Source of the DNA: Treponema sp.
GTDB taxonomy: Bacteria; Spirochaetota; Spirochaetia; Treponematales; Breznakiellaceae
Length of the DNA stretch: 10,475 nt
Direction: 5' to 3'
Assembly: GCA_031266255.1 (NCBI GenBank)
Contig: JAISBK010000076.1
Span: forward strand, 1 to 10,475
The notes beneath the pieces were generated by a model that saw nothing but the letters and a program-made list of their open reading frames with translations, searched no databases and was not told the DNA's origin. The position numbers and the translations under genes were made by a program. Positions 6,318 to 10,475 of the stretch are shown piece after piece. Within the stretch, counting starts at the first letter, position 1. Every line of letters starts with the position of its first letter.

Positions 6318-7403
6318 ATGCAGATAACGATGCGCTGGTTTGGAACCAGTTATGATTCGGTTACTTTAGCACAGATTCGACAAGTCCCCGGGGTAACCGG
6401 AGTTATTACTACCCTATACGGAACCCAACCAGGGGATGTATGGGAACGAGAAGCCATTGCAGCTATGAAAGCTGAGGTAGAAGCTGTAGGGCTTTCTTTG
6501 GCAGGAATTGAGAGTGTCAATATTCATGATGCTATCAAGACAGGAGAGCCGGAGCGGGATACGTATATTGACCATTATATCACCACGCTCAGCCGTTTAG
6601 GAGAAGCGGGTATATCCATGGTTTGCTACAACTTTATGGCTATTTTTGATTGGATCCGTTCGGACCTGGCCAAGCAGCGGAGTGACGGCAGTACTGCCAT
6701 GAGTTACGATCAAACAATTATTGATCGTATGGATCCTGAAGCCCTGTTCAAGGCTATGCAAGCCCAAGCCCACCAGTATAGTCTGGCAGGTTGGGAGCCG
6801 GAACGGTTAAGCCATATTAAACGGCTTTTTGAGCGGTATCAGGGCATTGACGAAGAACAGCTTTTTGCCAATCTTATCTATTTTCTTAAGGCGATCATGC
6901 CTACCTGCGAACAGTACGGCATCAACATGGCCATACACCCGGATGACCCTGCATGGCCGGTATTTGGACTACCTCGGATAATGAGTGGTAAGGAACAGCT
7001 TGTAAGGCTCATCACCACGGTGGATAAGCCCTACAATGGGGTAACCCTCTGTACGGGCAGTCTGGGTACTCATCCGCATAACGACATCCCGGACATTATC
7101 ACCGCTCTTAAGGGCCGGATCCACTGCGCCCATGTGCGGAACCTGCGGCACAACGGCCCTGGTAATTTTGAAGAATGTGCCCACCTCTCTGCAGACGGTT
7201 CTCTGGATATGTTTGCCATTATGAAGGCCCTCTATGCTACTGGCTTTGACGGCCCCATCAGGCCGGATCACGGTCGAGCCATCTGGGGAGAACAGGCCAT
7301 GCCGGGCTACGGTCTCTATGACCGGGCTTTGGGGGTGAGTTATCTCAATGGTTTATGGGAAGGGATCACGAAGATGTCCCCTAAAGCGAGCAATGAGGTG
7401 TAA
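6318..7403 (+). CDS. uxuA: D-mannonate dehydratase
   Basis: The enzyme removes water from D-mannonate to give 2-keto-3-deoxy-D-gluconate, a cytoplasmic step in glucuronate breakdown. From ATG 6318 it has 361 residues, matching compact members of the family, and begins MQITMRWFG, which fits the conserved RW(F/Y)G opening. The N-terminal VTGVITTLYG-x5-VW block is characteristic. Metal-site residues are visible at His207 (IHPDDP), Cys245 (TLCTGSLG), His272 (CAHVRN) and Asp317 (RPDHGR), with His318 the neighbouring catalytic-site residue. All core residues are intact, so it should be active with Mn or Fe. A TTG at 6300 would add six residues without a better ribosome site. No clear ribosome site precedes either start, so coupling to the upstream gene 27 bases away is likely. 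Confidence 0.93.
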   Translation: MQITMRWFGTSYDSVTLAQIRQVPGVTGVITTLYGTQPGDVWEREAIAAMKAEVEAVGLSLAGIESVNIHDAIKTGEPERDTYIDHYITTLSRLGEAGISMVCYNFMAIFDWIRSDLAKQRSDGSTAMSYDQTIIDRMDPEALFKAMQAQAHQYSLAGWEPERLSHIKRLFERYQGIDEEQLFANLIYFLKAIMPTCEQYGINMAIHPDDPAWPVFGLPRIMSGKEQLVRLITTVDKPYNGVTLCTGSLGTHPHNDIPDIITALKGRIHCAHVRNLRHNGPGNFEECAHLSADGSLDMFAIMKALYATGFDGPIRPDHGRAIWGEQAMPGYGLYDRALGVSYLNGLWEGITKMSPKASNEV

Positions 7404-7411
7404 CGAGGACC

Positions 7412-8020
7412 ATGCCTAAAAATGCCTTGGTTTTGATGGGTTCTCCGCGGCATCACGGGACAACTGCGGCTTTGGTGGACTGCTTTGTAGCCCAATGGAA
7501 TACCCAGATGGAACCCCAGGATACGGTACGGATCATCTATGCTTATGACACGGCCCTTAAACCATGCATCCATTGTGGGTATTGCAAACACACCCAAGGC
7601 TGCACCTATGATGATTTCATTCCTGTTGATCAGGCGTTACAAGCAGCAGATTTCTTGGTAGTAGCTTCTCCGGTGTTTTGCTTGGGATTCCCCGCGCCTT
7701 TGAAGGCTCTTTTTGACCGTACCCAGCAGTATTATGAAGCTAAGTTCTCCTTGGGGATTCAAAAGCCGGTACGAAAATCGAAATACGCCCTTTTTCTGGT
7801 TGCTTTTGGCTCTCCTGATTCTCGGGGAGCCGTAATCATGAAGGAACAACTACGGCTGGTATTCCATTTGTTCAATGCGCGGTTGGAACACACGATTATG
7901 GCCCATCATACGGACAAGGTTCCCCTGGACAAGAAACGCGTTGAACATGCCTGCCAAGGGGTTCTTGATGATTTCAAAACAAATTTTTCCGTTGAGGGTT
8001 TGTCTAAGAGCGGCATATAA
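7412..8020 (+). CDS. Flavodoxin-fold oxidoreductase with compact cysteine motif (iron-sulfur flavoprotein-like)
   Basis: The 202-residue protein has the NADPH-dependent FMN reductase / flavodoxin-like fold. The FMN phosphate loop is GSPRHHGTT (residues 10-18). A compact cysteine set follows: Cys52, Cys55, Cys58 and Cys64 in PCIHCGYCKHTQGC, then Asp-Asp at 67-68. ADFLVVASPVFCLGFPAPLKALFDR (from residue 79) is the usual isoalloxazine-side segment. Spacing C-x2-C-x2-C-x5-C matches iron-sulfur flavoproteins that bind one 4Fe-4S cluster, although many related FMN reductases keep similar cysteines without a proven cluster. It lies eight bases after uxuA, with GAGGA at 7405-7409 only two bases from the start and GAGGTG slightly further up. 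Its role in the sugar-acid operon is not clear; redox balancing in an anaerobe is a guess. Confidence 0.8.
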   Translation: MPKNALVLMGSPRHHGTTAALVDCFVAQWNTQMEPQDTVRIIYAYDTALKPCIHCGYCKHTQGCTYDDFIPVDQALQAADFLVVASPVFCLGFPAPLKALFDRTQQYYEAKFSLGIQKPVRKSKYALFLVAFGSPDSRGAVIMKEQLRLVFHLFNARLEHTIMAHHTDKVPLDKKRVEHACQGVLDDFKTNFSVEGLSKSGI

Positions 8021-8027
8021 AGTACGT

Positions 8028-8759
8028 TCACCCGGGAGGTCGAAGGACTACCACATGCCGTTCCTCTTCAAGCAAGGGAATCGAGAGGGGTATCAGATCC
8101 CAGCCTCCAATACAGGATTCTACCCTGTGTATCTCAGGCATAATAGTCTCTTGCCGGCCTTTATAGGCGAACAAGGCGCCTCCGGGAGCCAGGAGCCGGA
8201 ACAGCGCTTTGAGCAGCGCCGGTTCCAAACTCCGGAAAGCCCGGAAGGTGATGAGATGAAACCGTCCTCCCGGGGACTGCTCCATTTCCCCTTCTTCAAT
8301 GGTTAGGTGGGTCATCCCTAATATCGCCTTGGTATTTCTCAGAAACCCTGCCCGCCTTCCCATACGTTCAATGAGGGTGAATCCATAGTGTTCTCCCTCA
8401 GACAGACTAATAGCCAAGGGAATGCCGGGCAGCCCTGCACCGGAACCTACATCTGCAAAACGCCACGGAGCACCAGAGCCGAGGCTAGTGATGAAGCGTT
8501 GCATGATTCCCAAAGGGCCTAGGGAATCAAGGATGTGCTTAACCACCAGGTCCTCGCGGTTTTGTACCTTCACCAGATGGTAAAGCGAGTTAAAGCGTTC
8601 AATTTCTTGGATATAACATTCGAATAAGGGTATACACGTTTCCAGCTTGCAGCCCAGAATCCGCTCAATATCCGGGTCTGATCGGCATAAGCCCGCTATT
8701 CCAGCTTTAAGTGGGCTATCTTTTTTTCCATACTTCTGATTGCTTATCGGATCATGCAT
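8028..8759 (-). CDS. rsmG: 16S rRNA (guanine-527-N7) methyltransferase
   Basis: The product methylates N7 of G527 in 16S rRNA using S-adenosylmethionine. The 243-residue protein shows the RsmG set: FNSLYHLVKVQNREDLVVKHILDSL (about residues 56-80), SAM-binding FADVGSGAGLPGIPLAI (101-117), LIERMGRRAGFLRN (129-142), ITFRAFRSLEP (170-180) and LLAPGGALFAYKG (189-201). It is about 35 residues longer at the N-terminus than E. coli RsmG, but no later ATG precedes the conserved core. The start is ATG at 8759-8757 with AGGAA upstream on the minus strand. The gene is tail-to-tail with the flavoprotein gene, seven bases between stops and no terminator between. In many bacteria rsmG follows mnmG; here an insertion sequence lies upstream instead. 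Confidence 0.93.
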   Translation of the reverse strand: MHDPISNQKYGKKDSPLKAGIAGLCRSDPDIERILGCKLETCIPLFECYIQEIERFNSLYHLVKVQNREDLVVKHILDSLGPLGIMQRFITSLGSGAPWRFADVGSGAGLPGIPLAISLSEGEHYGFTLIERMGRRAGFLRNTKAILGMTHLTIEEGEMEQSPGGRFHLITFRAFRSLEPALLKALFRLLAPGGALFAYKGRQETIMPEIHRVESCIGGWDLIPLSIPLLEEERHVVVLRPPG

Positions 8760-8770
8760 ACGCTATTCCT

Positions 8771-8801
8771 AATATACCACCATTAGAGACAACCTTGTCA
8801 A
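8771..8801 (-). promoter_or_regulatory. Probable rsmG promoter, apparently spanning the insertion-sequence end
   Basis: On the minus strand TTGACA (8801-8796) is followed after 19 bases by TATATT (8776-8771), preceded by TGG. The spacing is longer than ideal. The -35 lies within the candidate left terminal repeat of the insertion sequence and the -10 spans its outer edge. Confidence 0.45.
8773..8799 (+). repeat. Candidate left terminal inverted repeat
   Basis: The shared blocks with the right end are TATACCA, ATTA, GAC and a TGT-like inner part, separated by mismatches and a one-base gap. Found by eye, so a computed alignment is needed. Confidence 0.4.
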
Positions 8802-8825
8802 GTATACTTTACCTGAGAGTATACA
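8795..8825 (+). promoter_or_regulatory. Weak candidate promoter for the transposase
   Basis: TTGTCA (8795-8800) and TATACA (8820-8825) are 19 bases apart. This overlaps the divergent rsmG -35 box, so the two transcripts would start back to back. GTATAC occurs twice here, at 8802-8807 and 8819-8824. Confidence 0.25.
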
Positions 8826-8885
8826 GGATTGAAAGTTTTTATAAAACCAGGTACAAGATAAACAACGTAATGCAAGGAGACGATA

Positions 8886-9827
8886 ATGGCAATCTACGAA
8901 TCACTCACCATCTTAGATTTTCAAAACAAGTTCAATACCGAAGAAAAATGTAGGAAACACCTATTCCATATCAAATGGCCTTATGGGTTTATATGTCCTC
9001 AGTGTGGAAATACGACTTATTATCCTATAGAAAAACGAAAACTCTATGAATGTAAAGCGTGTAAACATCAGACTTCTGTAACTGCAGGAACTGTCCTACA
9101 TAGAAGCCATATAGCTTTGCATAAATGGTTTTGGGCTATCTACTTTGTGGCCCATGATAAACGGGGTATTTCTGCGACTCGACTTGCTGTAGAACTGAAT
9201 CTTTCATATCAAGCAGCATGGCTTATGTTGCATAAGATTAGGAAAGCCATGATGGACGGTGATGCCCACTATCAGCTTTCAGGAATCATTGCTTTAGACG
9301 AAATATACTTTGGTACTCCTATCGAAGGGGTTAAACGGATATGTAGTAGGGATATCATACCAGTAGTAGCAGGGGTATCCCTTGACAAACAAGGTAGACC
9401 GCAATATATAAAAATGGATGTAGTTGATGCTACAATTCAAATCAATCAAAGTCAGGGTCTAGCAAATTTTGTGGATAAACACATTGCATCAGGATCGGCT
9501 ATCAATAGCGCTGCCTATCGTGCCTATATGCAAGCGGTGACCGATGGAAAATATCCTAGGGGTACTTTGTTATTGTATGACAAAAAGAACCCTGACCAGT
9601 TGCAGTGGCTCAATACGATGGTTTCCAATGCAAAAGCATGCATTGCAGGTACCTATCATGGTTTAGGGACCAAACATTTATCCGCATATCTTTCAGAATT
9701 TTGTTTTCGTACCAATCGTCGCCAAGTTGCTCCTGAACTTTTTAATCGACTGTTATACGCCTGTACTACTACGGTTACTATTACGTATCAACAACTTATA
9801 GTGCGCAATATTCCTGGGTCAACATGA
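8886..9827 (+). CDS. IS1595-family transposase, second catalytic aspartate apparently lost
   Basis: The 313-residue protein has the IS1595 layout. An N-terminal zinc ribbon uses Cys37, Cys40, Cys56 and Cys59 (ICPQC and ECKAC). A helix-turn-helix-like segment follows at about 94-122, and then an RNase H-like DDE core. The first acid is Asp138 in ALDEIYFG. The C-terminal signature is SNAKACIAGTYHGL (247-260) and HLSAYLSEFCFRTNRR (264-279). The second acid is normally the Asp of a TDG-x-R-x-Y motif; here the aligned stretch reads SAAYRAY (208-214), with Ala209 in its place. If the alignment is right, the enzyme is probably inactive although the frame is open. AAGGAGA at 8874-8880 supports ATG 8886. 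The stop lies inside the candidate right terminal repeat. Confidence 0.88.
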   Translation: MAIYESLTILDFQNKFNTEEKCRKHLFHIKWPYGFICPQCGNTTYYPIEKRKLYECKACKHQTSVTAGTVLHRSHIALHKWFWAIYFVAHDKRGISATRLAVELNLSYQAAWLMLHKIRKAMMDGDAHYQLSGIIALDEIYFGTPIEGVKRICSRDIIPVVAGVSLDKQGRPQYIKMDVVDATIQINQSQGLANFVDKHIASGSAINSAAYRAYMQAVTDGKYPRGTLLLYDKKNPDQLQWLNTMVSNAKACIAGTYHGLGTKHLSAYLSEFCFRTNRRQVAPELFNRLLYACTTTVTITYQQLIVRNIPGST

Positions 9828-9846
9828 TAGTCCTTAATATGGTATA
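9820..9846 (-). repeat. Candidate right terminal inverted repeat
   Basis: This is the partner of the left repeat, read inward on the minus strand from 9846. It overlaps the transposase stop codon at 9825-9827. Confidence 0.4.
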
Positions 9847-9903
9847 GACAAAATAATCTTTTTTCTATAACTTACAATCATTCTAATTATTTAGCGAGGT
9901 TAT

Positions 9904-10475
9904 ATGACTACTGCAATTTTTCGTAAATGTTTAGGGATTTTAGCTTTTATGGTGCTCCTGGGAATCGCTCCTATAGCTCCGCAGGGTTCTGAAAGTCCTT
10001 CGACTCAACAACTTACTTCTGAGGATATGAATGCTCGTTTAATGCTGGCGCTCTCTACCTCTGATTATCCTGCAACTCCTGGAGATGTCTATACCCTCGC
10101 CTATTTTGCTACTGCCCTAGGAGGAGCGGTTACGACTCCTCTTACCCTTGATGCCGGATATCAATTAAAAGTACAAAATATGGGAACCTTGAATGGCCGT
10201 GGTAAAACCTATCTCCAATTAAGGGCAGAGGTAGTAAACCTGGTTTCACGAAATTATCCTATGTCCGGGGTCTCTCTTACCTTAACCCATATGGGGCGTT
10301 TTAATGTTTTAGTAACGGGAGAAGCTATCAGGTCAGGAAACCTTTCTGTTGATGGACTTACTCGACTTTCTGCATTAGCGACGAATCTCACCGGGAAGGC
10401 GTCAACCCGGTTTGTAACGGTAACCCCCGCATCGGGAAACGCCGTTACCTATGACCTGTTCTTAGCACGCCGCTT
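9904..10475 (+). CDS. Secreted polysaccharide-export-like protein (5' part; runs off the window)
   Basis: An open frame starts at ATG 9904, with GAGG at 9896-9899, and continues without a stop to the window edge, giving 190 residues. The start has a signal peptide: MTTAIFRK, then a hydrophobic stretch to about residue 24 with no lipobox cysteine. YPATPGDVYTLAY (residues 55-67) matches the opening Y-x2-x-PGD-x-L of the polysaccharide export (Wza-like) domain. YQLKVQNMGTLNGRGKTYLQL (86-106) corresponds to its V-x2-DG-x-l-G-x-T strand region. GRFNVLVTGEAIRSGNLSVDGLTRLSALAT (131-160) looks like the start of an SLBB domain (F-V-x-GEV-x-PG). It would act in the periplasm or outer membrane in surface polysaccharide export. 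The rest of the gene and partners lie outside the window. The family call is by motif memory. Confidence 0.72.
   Translation, partial: MTTAIFRKCLGILAFMVLLGIAPIAPQGSESPSTQQLTSEDMNARLMLALSTSDYPATPGDVYTLAYFATALGGAVTTPLTLDAGYQLKVQNMGTLNGRGKTYLQLRAEVVNLVSRNYPMSGVSLTLTHMGRFNVLVTGEAIRSGNLSVDGLTRLSALATNLTGKASTRFVTVTPASGNAVTYDLFLARR

Larger units (their letters stand above)
8773..9846 (+). mobile_element. IS1595-like insertion sequence (boundaries tentative)
   Basis: A transposase gene fills most of this interval. The candidate ends are imperfect inverted repeats of about 27 bases. The left end (8773-8799) begins TATACCACCATTAGAGAC, and the right end, read on the minus strand from 9846, begins TATACCATATTAAGGAC. 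With a one-base gap roughly 20 of 27 positions agree. The resulting length of about 1.07 kb and a transposase stop lying inside the right repeat fit a simple insertion sequence. No matching 8-base target duplication is seen outside these ends (8765-8772 versus 9847-9854), so the boundaries may be off or the duplication lost. Its base composition is more AT-rich than the operon to the left. Confidence 0.45.

Noticed and set aside
8021..8027. A bidirectional terminator between the flavoprotein gene and rsmG.
   Set aside because: Only seven bases separate the stop codons and no hairpin with a T-run is seen there.
7875..8306. A plus-strand frame of 143 codons bridging the flavoprotein and rsmG.
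   Set aside because: It overlaps two well-supported genes in other frames and reads through the convergent stop codons; no family features.
1..10475. A CRISPR array, phage module, reverse-transcriptase element or other defence system.
   Set aside because: No regularly spaced repeats, capsid/tail, nuclease, helicase or reverse-transcriptase motifs were found in any open frame.

Overview
The window looks like a spirochaete chromosome, most likely Treponema or a close relative. The evidence is two adjacent lipoproteins with loose spirochaete-type lipoboxes and LPP20-like domains, a TRAP binding protein whose signal region ends in a Gly-Gly-Gln stretch, and mixed moderate base composition with AT-rich intergenic DNA. 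The assignment is from family resemblance only; no search was run.

Left end (1-516): the tail of an apparent IS4-type transposase, a possible terminator, and a gene-poor stretch of about 300 bases holding only an 18-codon reading frame that looks like the beginning of a small antitoxin-like protein. A tRNA-Leu(CAA) with a good promoter follows. Then comes a two-gene cassette (666-2071) of outer-membrane-type lipoproteins with LPP20-like domains.

Centre (2166-8020): one apparent operon behind a strong sigma70-type promoter. It encodes a three-part TRAP transporter (dctP, dctQ, dctM), a zinc-dependent sugar-acid dehydrogenase of the RspB/LgoD type, mannonate dehydratase UxuA, and a small flavoprotein with a compact four-cysteine motif. 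The simplest reading is uptake of a sugar acid (hexuronate or hexonate), oxidoreduction at the aldonate/ketouronate level, and dehydration of D-mannonate to 2-keto-3-deoxygluconate for the Entner-Doudoroff-like route. No classical uxuB, uxaC, kdgK or kdgA lies in the window. A long, stable stem-loop lies between dctP and dctQ, as expected if binding protein is made in excess over the membrane subunits.

Right end (8028-10475): rsmG (16S rRNA methyltransferase) lies tail-to-tail with the flavoprotein gene, 7 bases apart. Upstream of rsmG is an IS1595-like insertion sequence with imperfect candidate terminal repeats. Its transposase seems to lack the second catalytic aspartate, and its left end appears to carry an outward -35 box that could drive rsmG. 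The window ends inside a secreted polysaccharide-export-like protein starting at 9904.

I found no CRISPR array, phage module or clear new defence system. The most interesting points are the possible alternative mannonate-oxidoreductase operon, the intercistronic stem-loop, and the IS-derived promoter arrangement.
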